Positions 7,701-16,933 of a DNA stretch of 60,108 nt are shown here, one piece after another. The stretch is from contig NZ_JAJUXK010000008.1 of assembly GCF_021390335.1 (NCBI RefSeq), forward strand, positions 1-60,108, in the 5' to 3' direction. The notes beneath the pieces are model-generated. The model did no database searches. It was not told the DNA's origin and was given only the letters and a program-made list of their open reading frames with translations. Every line of letters starts with the position of its first letter. The first letter of the stretch is position 1. The position numbers were made by a program, and so were the translations under genes. Source of the stretch: Dyadobacter sp. CY343. GTDB taxonomy: Bacteria; Bacteroidota; Bacteroidia; Cytophagales; Spirosomataceae.

Positions 7701-9065
7701 CTACAAACCCCAATACCGCGACGCCCAGGCGATCCAGGTACTCCAGTTCGGGCCGGTGCTGTGCCCGCCTGCGTGTTGGCGGTAAGCAATATCACCGTTA
7801 ATAAGCGGCATACCTAATAGAGGGAATTCGGTGGTACCCATATCTTTTTTGCCTAATAAACGATACACCGGGCCTGCGTGGGCGGCTGCGAGAAACATTC
7901 CTTTGGCATCGCCCCATTGCCCTTCCACTTCCGGGGAACCGGCGCTGATGAATATTGGCCGGGGGGCGCAGAGTGCCACTAATTGGTGGGCGTCCACCGG
8001 GAGATCATCCGCAGTGAGCTTGCTGGCATATTTAATAAAAGTGCCTGAAAACCAGTGATATGCGCCCGAGGAAGCGAGGTTCTCGACCTGTTCACCAAAG
8101 ATTCTCCTCAATAACTTCACGCCGCCCGCACCCGATGATCCGATGAAACCGAGTGCGATGCGCGGCTCGAATGCCATCGCTACAGCCGCGGCTTTTCCAT
8201 ATCGCGACAGTCCCTCTATGGCCAGTTTTTTCGTATCAACATCCTTATCGGTCTCTAAATAATCGATCACGCGGCTCGCTCCCCAGCCCCAGGCCCGCAG
8301 TGCGCCCCAATCTTCCGGTTTCCGGTGTGCACCTTTATTCACAAGTCCGATAATACCGTGGGTAAGCCCCGCACCATTATCCGCCTGAATGCTGGCCGGC
8401 GCAATTACGGCATACCCCCAGCCGCGCGAGATCAGCTGCTCCTGCCAGGTCGGTTCGCCGGCTGAGCCCATACCGATCGCCTGAACGTTGCCCGGGTTAA
8501 ACTGCGAGCGGGGGAAACTGAACTCAATCACCACAGGGACAGCGCCTTTTGCAGCCAGCGGCGTCGCCAATATCAGACTGATCTCGACCCGAATAGCAGG
8601 GTAGGTTGAGTTGTCCACGATACCTTTCAAAGTTTTTTCCCGGATCGCCTGGTTACCTACCAGCGTGTCTTTCGTTGACACCAGCTGCCATTTTACAGCA
8701 GGAATATTCGCAGGCATTCGCCCGTATATTTCACTTTCGAAATCCGCGACGATTTCCGGTCTTCTTTTTTCAAACCAATCTTTTGCATTCTTTACTTTCT
8801 GTCCGTTCTTCAAAACCAGCGGATCTGGCAATGTGTATTTGTTCACTTTTTCCTCCGAGCTGTTGGCTGCATTGGGATCCTTTGGATTGCCGGAAGGACC
8901 TTTGCGAAGCTGATCTGCGGCGATGCCCAATTGTTGCAGCATATTGTTGTGATCAGCGACCGTGGCCTGTTTCAGACTGTCGCGCTGGGCAGGGGTAAGG
9001 TTGGATTGCGCCAGCGCTGAAAAGCTGAGGCAGCTTGCTAACAGAATGTGTTGGATAGATCTCAT
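7701..9065 (-). CDS. CE15-like glucuronoyl (4-O-methyl-glucuronate) esterase, secreted
   Basis: An alpha/beta-hydrolase of 454 residues. The start at 9065 is chosen because it gives the signal peptide MRSIQHILLASCLSFSALAQ; the longer frame to 9107 adds a non-signal-like leader. The nucleophile elbow is GLSRYGK (S287), the G-x-S-R-x-G-K signature of carbohydrate esterase family 15. It is followed by GSSGAGGVKLLRR, the APRPIFISAG strand, and a catalytic histidine in HAGGHSTGPNW near the C-terminus. CE15 enzymes cleave the ester between glucuronic acid on xylan and lignin alcohols. It is transcribed away from the hybrid two-component regulator of the neighbouring PUL and probably belongs to the same regulon. 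Location: periplasm. Confidence 0.8.
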   Translation of the reverse strand: MRSIQHILLASCLSFSALAQSNLTPAQRDSLKQATVADHNNMLQQLGIAADQLRKGPSGNPKDPNAANSSEEKVNKYTLPDPLVLKNGQKVKNAKDWFEKRRPEIVADFESEIYGRMPANIPAVKWQLVSTKDTLVGNQAIREKTLKGIVDNSTYPAIRVEISLILATPLAAKGAVPVVIEFSFPRSQFNPGNVQAIGMGSAGEPTWQEQLISRGWGYAVIAPASIQADNGAGLTHGIIGLVNKGAHRKPEDWGALRAWGWGASRVIDYLETDKDVDTKKLAIEGLSRYGKAAAVAMAFEPRIALGFIGSSGAGGVKLLRRIFGEQVENLASSGAYHWFSGTFIKYASKLTADDLPVDAHQLVALCAPRPIFISAGSPEVEGQWGDAKGMFLAAAHAGPVYRLLGKKDMGTTEFPLLGMPLINGDIAYRQHAGGHSTGPNWSTWIAWASRYWGL

Positions 9066-9239
9066 GTGATCAAGAAGACGAAAAAAACCAGTAACACCCG
9101 CAATCAACTAAGAATTTAACTAATTCACGACGAATTTATAAGCTCCGAAGGTAGTGCGCAGGGCAAGAATAGAATCTGGCACGAACTTGCTTTGGAAACA
9201 ATATGTATAAAGTGAGGTAAAAGTTCGTTTCTTTCTGCG

Positions 9240-12200
9240 ATGCAAAGTTGGTTTTGGCGTTTTTGTTGGGTAGTGGCCGGGGTGCTGGGATGGGTGGAAA
9301 AGGGCGCGGCTCAATCCAATGAATACCAGTTTGCCCGGTTCAATACGGAACGCGGACTTTCTCACAACCAGGTCAATTGCTTTTTAAAAGACAGCCGGGG
9401 ATTTGTCTGGATCGGGACCGCCAATGGGCTCAACCGGTTCGACGGCTATTCTTTCCGCGTTTTCAAGCCCATTCAGGGCGATTCCACTACGATATCAGAA
9501 CGCCGGATCATCGCGATCTTTGAAGATCCGCAGGGGTATATCTGGATCAATACACAGGTTGGGTTTGATATTTATGATCCTGTTACTGAGCGCATTGACC
9601 ACCATGCCGATGCGGCGGCCAAAAGACTGGGACTGCCCGACGCCAATTTTAGCCGCATTATCAAAACCCGCTCGGGCGACTACTGGATTAACCATAACCG
9701 GCTGGGCTTACTGAAATTCCTGACACGTTCCAAAAAGATCGTAAAGGTCAGGTTTGGCCCTTCCGAGGACCCGTCTGCTCCTGCGAAACGTGTTATCTCT
9801 GATTTTGACGAAGATGTACTTGGCAACCTCTGGGTTGTGTGTGACGACGGGTTTCTGGCCCGCGTGAATGTGCAGACTCAAAAAGTCGACGTGCAGAGCG
9901 AAATGTTGCAAAATCGTAACCTGGGCAACTTATCCAATCACAAGGTTTTTGTGGATGACGATGGCGAACCCTGGGTTTATGTTGTGAAAGCCGCATTGGG
10001 CGCGTTTTATTTTGATTTTAAAAACAACACTTTACGCGTCGCCAATACTGCCGGCTCTGATTTTCGGCTCAGTAACAATACGGTAAGCTCGATGGTAGCC
10101 GGCCCCGACGGGCGTATCTGGCTCGGTACTGACCACGGCGGGATTAATGTATTAGATAAAAAGCGCGGAACAGTTTCGACCCTGTTGTTCAATCCCGGCG
10201 ACCCGAGGACGATCAGCCAGAATAGTATTCAGGCTTTGTATAAAGACCAGACCGGGATGATCTGGGCGGGTACGTTCAAGACAGGGTTTTGCAGCTATCA
10301 CAAGAATATCTTCAAATTTTCACTCGTTCAGCACGCGCCCGGCGACCCGGGCAGTCTGCCTTTCGACGATGTGAATATGTTTGTGGAAGATCGGAAAGGT
10401 AACCTGTGGCTGGGTATGAACGGGGGAGGACTGATCTATTTTGACCGAAAAAATAACAGTTTCAAACAGTACCGGCATATTCCAGGAGACCCTAATAGTT
10501 TGAGTAACAATGTGATTGTCAGTTTGTTTCTTGATAAAAGTGATGTACTCTGGATTGGTACCTACTTTGGCGGACTGAACAGTTTCGATGGCAAAACCTT
10601 CACCCGCTATCTGCATAACCCGGCCGATTCCACAAGTTTGATCGACGACCGCGTTTGGGAGATTTTCGAAGATTCACAAAAACGTCTTTGGGTAGGTACG
10701 CTGGCCGACGGGCTGGATTTATTTGACCGAAACAAAAAGACTTTCCGGCATTACCAGCGTGCGGCCCCCAATTCGGTCAACTCGGACTATATTTCGGCAA
10801 TGCTCGAAGACAAGCAAGGAAATCTCTGGATCGGAACTGCCAACGGAGTCGACGTTTTAATGCGGCAAACTGGCCGGTTTGTGCATTATGCGAATAAGCC
10901 TGGCGATCCGGCCAGTTTGAGCAGCGACGGGGTTACCTCGCTCGCACAGGACAGTTTCGGCAATATCTGGATCGGTACTTCCGAAGGTCTGAACCGGTAT
11001 GACGCGCGAAATAATGCATTTGTATCCTATAATACGACCGACGGGCTGCCGGATAATTCGATTTTGACAGTGGCTGTTGACGAAATGCAAAACCTGTGGC
11101 TCGGTACGCCCAAAGGTTTGGTCAATATCAATATCTCCAAACGAAACGGCGGATTACCGACAGCTTTTCAGGTTCGTACTTTCAACGAAGTTGATGGATT
11201 ACAGGGTAGGGGATTCAATGAAAATGCGGCGCTGAGGCTGCGTTCAGGGGAAATGGTATTCGGTGGTGCCAATGGTTTTTCAATTTTTGACCCCAAACAA
11301 ATCTCTGACGAACGTATTTCCGCAAAAGTAACGCTCACTGATTTTCAGATATTCAATAAAAGTGTACAGCCGGGCGAATTATTCGACGGGGAAGCGGTGC
11401 TGGAAAAATCAATCTCGCTTACCGACCGCATTGTGCTGGAGTACAGCCAGAATGTATTTACGATTGAATTTGCTGCTCTGAATTTCCTTCATCCCGAAAA
11501 AAACCATTACATCTATTCGCTGGAAGGATTTAACGATCAATGGTTTGAGGCGGATAATACGCGAAAGGTAACTTACACCAACCTGGATCCAGGCACTTAC
11601 GTGTTCAAGGTACAGATGAAAGAAGGCGGCGCTTCCACGGAACGTAGCCTTCGGGTTGTGATTTTGCCGCCTTTCTGGCGCACGCCGTGGGCTTATGTAC
11701 TTTATTTCCTGATCGCAGCCGGCGCATTGATGATCGCGCGCTGGATACTGATTGAACGCGAGCGGATGAACTTTAAGCTGGAACAGGAGCGGCACTATGC
11801 CCAGCAAATGCATGAGCTGGATATGATGAAGATCAAATTCTTCACCAATGTGAGCCACGAGTTCCGCACGCCGCTCACGCTCATGCTCACGCCGCTGGAA
11901 AATCTGTTGAAAAATATTAGCGCGGACCACGCCGTACACCGGCAGCTTTCGCTCGTGCACCGGAATGCCCAGCGCCTTTTCAATCTCGTAACCCAGTTAC
12001 TCGATTTCAAAAAGCTGGAAGTGGAGGAAACGGAGTTCCGGCCCGAGCGGGGAGATATTGTTAGGTTCCTGAGCCAGATCGCACAGACTTTTTCGGATCT
12101 GTCTGAGCACAAGCATATTCGCTATCGTTTTGAGAGTGAAGTAACATCGCGCTATGCAGATTTTGACCAGGATAAATTGTCGAAAGTAATGTACAACCTG

Positions 12201-13376
12201 CTTTCGAATGCATTTAAGTTTACCCCTGAAAATGGCGAAGTCACCGTTACTTTAAGGATTGTAAGTCAGGATAATAGTGAAACTTTGGAAATAAGCGTCG
12301 CTGATTCCGGTATAGGTATTCCTCCTGAGGCGCAGGCCAAGGTTTTTGAGCGTTTTTACCAGCATCCGATGCCCGACAAGATCATGAACCAAGGCAGCGG
12401 CATCGGGCTTTCCATCGCCTGGGAATTTGTCAGAATGCACGGAGGTACCATTGAATTGGAAAGCTTTGTGGGCGAAGGGAGCACGTTTACGGTCACTTTG
12501 CCTTTGCTGAACAGTCCGGCGCGCATTCCTGCATTGCCCGCAGCGGACGTACCGTCGACCCCGGAACCCGTCGCGGAAATTGAACTTCTTGCTGAAAAAC
12601 CCGTCAAAAACAAGCCTCTGGTATTACTGGTGGAGGATAATGACGAGTTCAGGGCCTATTTGAAAGAAGTATTTGAAAAGGAATACGAGATACTTGAAGC
12701 TCCGAACGGAAAGATAGGGTTGGAAATTACGCTCGAACATATTCCCGATCTGATCGTGAGCGACGTGATGATGCCTGAAATGGACGGGATCGAGCTCTGC
12801 CGCGTAATCAAAACCGACCGCAGGATTTCACATATCCCGGTAGTATTGCTCACGGCGCGGGCCGAGGAAGAGCAGCAGCTTCAAGGTTACCAGACCGGCG
12901 CCGACGCATATGTGACCAAGCCTTTCCGGCTGGACATTTTGCAGGTGAGGGTTGCGAACCTGATCCGCCAGCGTGAGCAGTTGCAGCAGCAATTCCAGCA
13001 GCACGTTGAGATACGGCCGAGCGAAGTGGCGGTACGTTCACTGGACGAACAGTTTGTGAACAGCGCCGTCAAAGTAGTCGAAGCGAACCTGGCGAATGCG
13101 GAATATACCGTCGAGGAACTGAGCGACGCGATGTCGATGAGCCGCGTTTATCTCTATAAAAAAATACTATCATTAACCGGCAAAACGCCGATCGAATTTA
13201 TCCGCATTATCAGGATCCGGCGCGGTGCGGGCTTGCTCGAAAAAAGTCAGCTGAGCGTTTCCGAGATTGCCTACCAGATCGGGTTCAACAACCCTAAGTA
13301 TTTTGCGAAGCTCTTTAAAGAAGAATATAAAATGCTTCCGACTGCCTACCGCAAGCAGTTCGTCGACCAGGAATAG
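9240..13376 (+). CDS. Hybrid two-component system regulator (propeller sensor, kinase, receiver, AraC)
   Basis: A 1378-residue HTCS, the standard glycan sensor of Bacteroidota PULs. Order: signal peptide (1-25, ending GAAQ); two-component propeller repeats (about 30-735) with recurring DxxGxLWIGT-like blades; Y_Y_Y domain (about 745-805); one transmembrane helix (about 817-840); HisKA with SHEFRTPLT (phospho-acceptor H873); HATPase with NLLSNAFKF and GSGIGLSIA; receiver (about 1126-1240) with phospho-acceptor D1175 in SDVMMPEMDG and a late TKPF lysine; AraC DNA-binding domain (about 1285-1378) with SVSEIAYQIGF. All key residues are present, so it should be active. The periplasmic propeller is expected to bind an oligosaccharide and activate the downstream susC operon. 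It could act at the inverted repeat at 13506. Confidence 0.95.
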   Translation: MQSWFWRFCWVVAGVLGWVEKGAAQSNEYQFARFNTERGLSHNQVNCFLKDSRGFVWIGTANGLNRFDGYSFRVFKPIQGDSTTISERRIIAIFEDPQGYIWINTQVGFDIYDPVTERIDHHADAAAKRLGLPDANFSRIIKTRSGDYWINHNRLGLLKFLTRSKKIVKVRFGPSEDPSAPAKRVISDFDEDVLGNLWVVCDDGFLARVNVQTQKVDVQSEMLQNRNLGNLSNHKVFVDDDGEPWVYVVKAALGAFYFDFKNNTLRVANTAGSDFRLSNNTVSSMVAGPDGRIWLGTDHGGINVLDKKRGTVSTLLFNPGDPRTISQNSIQALYKDQTGMIWAGTFKTGFCSYHKNIFKFSLVQHAPGDPGSLPFDDVNMFVEDRKGNLWLGMNGGGLIYFDRKNNSFKQYRHIPGDPNSLSNNVIVSLFLDKSDVLWIGTYFGGLNSFDGKTFTRYLHNPADSTSLIDDRVWEIFEDSQKRLWVGTLADGLDLFDRNKKTFRHYQRAAPNSVNSDYISAMLEDKQGNLWIGTANGVDVLMRQTGRFVHYANKPGDPASLSSDGVTSLAQDSFGNIWIGTSEGLNRYDARNNAFVSYNTTDGLPDNSILTVAVDEMQNLWLGTPKGLVNINISKRNGGLPTAFQVRTFNEVDGLQGRGFNENAALRLRSGEMVFGGANGFSIFDPKQISDERISAKVTLTDFQIFNKSVQPGELFDGEAVLEKSISLTDRIVLEYSQNVFTIEFAALNFLHPEKNHYIYSLEGFNDQWFEADNTRKVTYTNLDPGTYVFKVQMKEGGASTERSLRVVILPPFWRTPWAYVLYFLIAAGALMIARWILIERERMNFKLEQERHYAQQMHELDMMKIKFFTNVSHEFRTPLTLMLTPLENLLKNISADHAVHRQLSLVHRNAQRLFNLVTQLLDFKKLEVEETEFRPERGDIVRFLSQIAQTFSDLSEHKHIRYRFESEVTSRYADFDQDKLSKVMYNLLSNAFKFTPENGEVTVTLRIVSQDNSETLEISVADSGIGIPPEAQAKVFERFYQHPMPDKIMNQGSGIGLSIAWEFVRMHGGTIELESFVGEGSTFTVTLPLLNSPARIPALPAADVPSTPEPVAEIELLAEKPVKNKPLVLLVEDNDEFRAYLKEVFEKEYEILEAPNGKIGLEITLEHIPDLIVSDVMMPEMDGIELCRVIKTDRRISHIPVVLLTARAEEEQQLQGYQTGADAYVTKPFRLDILQVRVANLIRQREQLQQQFQQHVEIRPSEVAVRSLDEQFVNSAVKVVEANLANAEYTVEELSDAMSMSRVYLYKKILSLTGKTPIEFIRIIRIRRGAGLLEKSQLSVSEIAYQIGFNNPKYFAKLFKEEYKMLPTAYRKQFVDQE

Positions 13377-13680
13377 TACAAAAGATCAGCCTGATACTAA
13401 CATATCCGAGAAATATGCCTGCTCATTACCTGCTCAATCATTTTTTTGAGTGTTTCTTTTACAAATGCACTTAGAGGTGAAAAAATAGCCTGATTTTTTG
13501 CGCTAGTTTACAAATGACACCCTATTTGTAAACATTAAGATCCCTTGCCGCACGTTTTTTAAAGGCACATTTGTCCAACTATTCATTCGATTTATACCAA
13601 AACCAGGACCTCAACCCAGAGGTATCGGAAAAGTATAAATTCGAAAGTGAACCAATAGTAACTTTATAAAACCAAACAAC
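13377..13680 (+). promoter_or_regulatory. 304-bp intergenic region, putative susC operon promoter
   Basis: There is no gene between the regulator and susC. The region holds a perfect inverted repeat (13506-13533), a half-site of the same sequence at 13458-13467, and an AT-rich leader before ATG 13681. I did not find an unambiguous TAnnTTTG/TTG promoter pair. The long leader and the operator-like repeat are what one expects for an HTCS-controlled PUL promoter. Confidence 0.5.
13506..13533. promoter_or_regulatory. Perfect inverted repeat GTTTACAAAT-N8-ATTTGTAAAC
   Basis: The 10-base arms 13506-13515 and 13524-13533 are exactly complementary and separated by GACACCCT. A further copy of TTTACAAATG lies at 13458-13467, 49 bp upstream of the same words in the left arm. 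No T-run follows and the preceding gene ended 130 bp earlier, so a terminator is unlikely. It lies 148 bp before susC and is the best candidate binding site for the HTCS regulator or another transcription factor. Confidence 0.5.
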
Positions 13681-16600
13681 ATGCAACAAAATTTGTACGA
13701 AACAAGGCGGGTTAATCGCAGCTTGCATTTCCTCGCCGGGTTGCTACGACCTCTTCTTCTGACATTGGGAATCATGGGCGCTGGGCTGGGTGCCTTTGCG
13801 CAGAGCGATGCCAAAAAAACCATCACCGGTACCGTAGTTTCGGTTGAACGTGATGATGCTATTCCGGGCGCGAGTGTGGTAGTGAAAGGAACTTCCAACG
13901 GAACTACTACCAACGCAAGGGGTGAATTTACGATTGAGGCGGCTGCCGGAAATACGCTGGTTGTTTCCTTTATTGGTTCTGTGACGCAGGAAATTCCGGT
14001 GGGAAACAAAACTAAAATTGATGTCAGATTGCAGGAAAGCATTGCTGCGCTGGACGAAGTGGTGGTAGTAGGGTATGGGGAAATGAAAAAAACAGACGTT
14101 TCCAGTTCGCAGGTTACTGTTTCGGGTAAAGATCTGAGCAAAACCATCAATACTTCACTAGAACAAGGTTTACAAGGTCGCGCGGCTAACGTGATGGTGC
14201 AGCAGAACTCAGGTCAGCCGGGAGCTGCTCCTTCGGTTTTGATACGTGGTCTGAGCTCGCTGACAGGTACAACGCAGCCATTATATGTGATCGACGGTGT
14301 GCAGATCAAGCCTGATAACATGCGCGACGATCCCAACAACCGCCCGACGGGTTTTTCAAATATCCTTTCAAGCATTAACCCGGACGATATCGAAACGATC
14401 AACGTTTTGCAGGGGCCTTCTGCCACAGCGATTTACGGTGCGGTAGGAGCAAACGGGGTTGTGATGATCACGACGAAACGCGGTAAGGCGGGTGAAGCTA
14501 AAATCACATTCAATGCATTGGTTACCCTCCAAGCGGAGCCGAAACATATTGATGTGATGAACCTGCGGGAATATGCGCAGTTCCGGAATGAGGCTGCTGC
14601 TGTGGGTAGTACTGCTACCGAGCCGCAGTTTGCCGATCCGTCTGTTCTGGGCGAAGGTACTGACTGGCAGGGCGCACTTTTCCGCCCGACTACTTTACAG
14701 AAATACTCTGTAGGATTGAGCGGCGGTACTGAAAAATCGACTTATTATCTTTCAGGTGAGTATTTTAATCAAAAAGGTATTGTAGAAGGTTCTGGTTTTA
14801 AACGTTATAACGGTCGTTTGAACCTGGAAAACCAGACACGTAACTGGCTGAAAATCGGTGCGAATATGAGTGTTGGTATTACGGAAGAAAAAGTAAATAC
14901 CAACAACGGAGGAATTATCCAGCTTGCATTGGACCAAAATCCAAGTGTGCCGGTAACGAATCCTGACGGCAGCTGGGGCGGACCTGTTTCTACACAGTTC
15001 CAGTTTACCAACCCGGTGATGATCTCCAAGATCTACAACGATTACAACCGCCGGACCTCTATTCTGGGAAGTTTGTACGCAGATATCAAACCATTCAAAA
15101 ACCTGACCTGGCACACGGAAGTGAACGGTAGCTCTGAGATTTTGAAATACTATTCCTACCATCCATCTTATACAATCGGTGGTTTTGTAGTATCGCAGGA
15201 TGCGGCAACTTCAAGAAGGGATGCGAATACAAATAACTGGTGGAGCTTACACAGCCGTTTGACCTACGATTTGAAACTGGGCAAACACGACATTAACCTG
15301 ATGGCCGGCCACGAGGCGCAGGCATTTACTTATGAATCGCTTACAGCTTCACGTAAGAAGTTCATTACCAACACGATTGAAGAACTTTCGGGTGGGGACG
15401 CATCGGTTATTTCAAATGTTAGCAACAACAGCGGTAAAGGCGCAGGATCACGGGAATCATATTTTGCACGTGTGAATTACAGCTTCAACGAGCGCTATAT
15501 CGTACAGGGAACTTACCGGATGGACGGATCTTCTGCATTCCGCGACGGCCGTCGCTGGGGTAACTTCCCGGCAGTTTCGGTAGCGTGGCGCGTATCGGAA
15601 GAGGCTTTTCTGAAAGGTGTGAATGCGATCAATGACCTGAAACTGAGATTCGAGATCGGACGCTCGGGTAACCAGGGAAGCGGTGGCAATGCCATTTATT
15701 CCACCCTTCAAACAGTACCTACCGGTTGGGGAACAGGCTTTCTGGCTTCCAACTTTGCCAACGAATTCCTGACCTGGGAAAAGGACGATGTGATCAACGG
15801 AGGTTTGGATCTGCACATGTTCAGCAACCGCGTGGAGCTGATCGTGGATGCTTATATCAAGAATATCACAAGTCTGATCACGGTTAACTCTTATCCTTTC
15901 ACTTATGGTGGTGACATCGCTTATTCACCAGGGTACCTGAGCTGGCCGGCTGTGAATGCAGGTTCGATGAAAAACCGTGGTGTTGGGCTTACATTGAATA
16001 CAGTGAATATCGATAAAGGTGGTTTTTATTGGAGAACAGGTATTAACCTTTCGTTCGACCGCAATAAGGTAACCTCACTGCTGAACCCTATTACGCCGAT
16101 CTGGAATGCAACTTCAGTTGGTTTTAAAACCGAGGAAGGACAACCTGCAAGTATGCTGACCGGCTACGTGGCAGAAGGTCTTTTCCAGAATGCGGAAGAT
16201 ATCAGAAACCACGCGATCCAGACTTCAAACGGCGAACTGACCATCAATCCACAAACAGGCAGCTGGGTAGGAGATACCAAGTTCAAAGACCTGAATGCCG
16301 ATGGCGTAATCGATGCAGAAGACCGCACGGTGATCGGTAACCCTTGGCCGAAGTTTACATTGGGTTTCAATAACAATATGACCTACAAGAACTTCGAGCT
16401 GAATGCATTCCTGACAGGAAGTTTCAAAAATGACATTCTGAACTACCCGCGCTACCGTGCAGAAGTACCGGGCAATGGTGGTGTGTTTGGAAACCAGTGG
16501 AAATCAGTAGCGAACTATGCACGTCCAAGCAGCTATGCAGCAGGCGACGCAGAGAATGTTACGCTGACCAACCCTGGCCACGTAATCCCGCGTATAGCAC

Positions 16601-16899
16601 CGGGTGACCCGAACGGTAACAACCGGATGAGCACCAACTTCATTGAAGACGGCAGCTACGTGCGTTTGAAAAACATCACAGTGAGCTACAACTTCCCGAA
16701 ATCGTTGATGAAAGACCTTTTCATCCGCGGGCTGAAAGCTTCGGTAGGTGCTCAGAACCTGTTTACAATTACCAAATACAAAGGTTATGATCCTGAGGTT
16801 GGTATGGTGAACTACGGTGGAACTGTCATGGCAGGCGTGGATACTGGTCGCTACCCTTCGGTTCGGATGTATTCTTTCGGTTTGACGGCTGATTTCTAA
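13681..16899 (+). CDS. SusC-like TonB-dependent outer-membrane transporter (PUL 1)
   Basis: A 1072-residue SusC/RagA-type receptor. A signal peptide (about 1-41, ending GAFAQ) is followed by a carboxypeptidase-D-regulatory-like domain (about 46-125, ITGTVVSVERDDAIPGASVVVKG), a TonB-box-like LDEVVVVGYG, the plug domain (about 145-270, with LYVIDGVQ and DDIETINVLQGPSATAIYG) and a 22-strand-type barrel ending YSFGLTADF. It imports oligosaccharides captured by its SusD partner using TonB energy. The susD gene follows after 34 bases. Substrate inferred from the neighbours: xyloglucan-type oligosaccharides. It is the first gene of the operon. Confidence 0.95.
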   Translation: MQQNLYETRRVNRSLHFLAGLLRPLLLTLGIMGAGLGAFAQSDAKKTITGTVVSVERDDAIPGASVVVKGTSNGTTTNARGEFTIEAAAGNTLVVSFIGSVTQEIPVGNKTKIDVRLQESIAALDEVVVVGYGEMKKTDVSSSQVTVSGKDLSKTINTSLEQGLQGRAANVMVQQNSGQPGAAPSVLIRGLSSLTGTTQPLYVIDGVQIKPDNMRDDPNNRPTGFSNILSSINPDDIETINVLQGPSATAIYGAVGANGVVMITTKRGKAGEAKITFNALVTLQAEPKHIDVMNLREYAQFRNEAAAVGSTATEPQFADPSVLGEGTDWQGALFRPTTLQKYSVGLSGGTEKSTYYLSGEYFNQKGIVEGSGFKRYNGRLNLENQTRNWLKIGANMSVGITEEKVNTNNGGIIQLALDQNPSVPVTNPDGSWGGPVSTQFQFTNPVMISKIYNDYNRRTSILGSLYADIKPFKNLTWHTEVNGSSEILKYYSYHPSYTIGGFVVSQDAATSRRDANTNNWWSLHSRLTYDLKLGKHDINLMAGHEAQAFTYESLTASRKKFITNTIEELSGGDASVISNVSNNSGKGAGSRESYFARVNYSFNERYIVQGTYRMDGSSAFRDGRRWGNFPAVSVAWRVSEEAFLKGVNAINDLKLRFEIGRSGNQGSGGNAIYSTLQTVPTGWGTGFLASNFANEFLTWEKDDVINGGLDLHMFSNRVELIVDAYIKNITSLITVNSYPFTYGGDIAYSPGYLSWPAVNAGSMKNRGVGLTLNTVNIDKGGFYWRTGINLSFDRNKVTSLLNPITPIWNATSVGFKTEEGQPASMLTGYVAEGLFQNAEDIRNHAIQTSNGELTINPQTGSWVGDTKFKDLNADGVIDAEDRTVIGNPWPKFTLGFNNNMTYKNFELNAFLTGSFKNDILNYPRYRAEVPGNGGVFGNQWKSVANYARPSSYAAGDAENVTLTNPGHVIPRIAPGDPNGNNRMSTNFIEDGSYVRLKNITVSYNFPKSLMKDLFIRGLKASVGAQNLFTITKYKGYDPEVGMVNYGGTVMAGVDTGRYPSVRMYSFGLTADF

Positions 16900-16933
16900 T
16901 CGATTCAATTTTAAATTCAAAAGACCTTTTTAT

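Noticed and set aside
11409..11960. 183-residue minus-strand frame inside the HTCS gene
   Set aside because: It is antisense to conserved kinase and Y_Y_Y domains and shows only the shadow composition of that gene.
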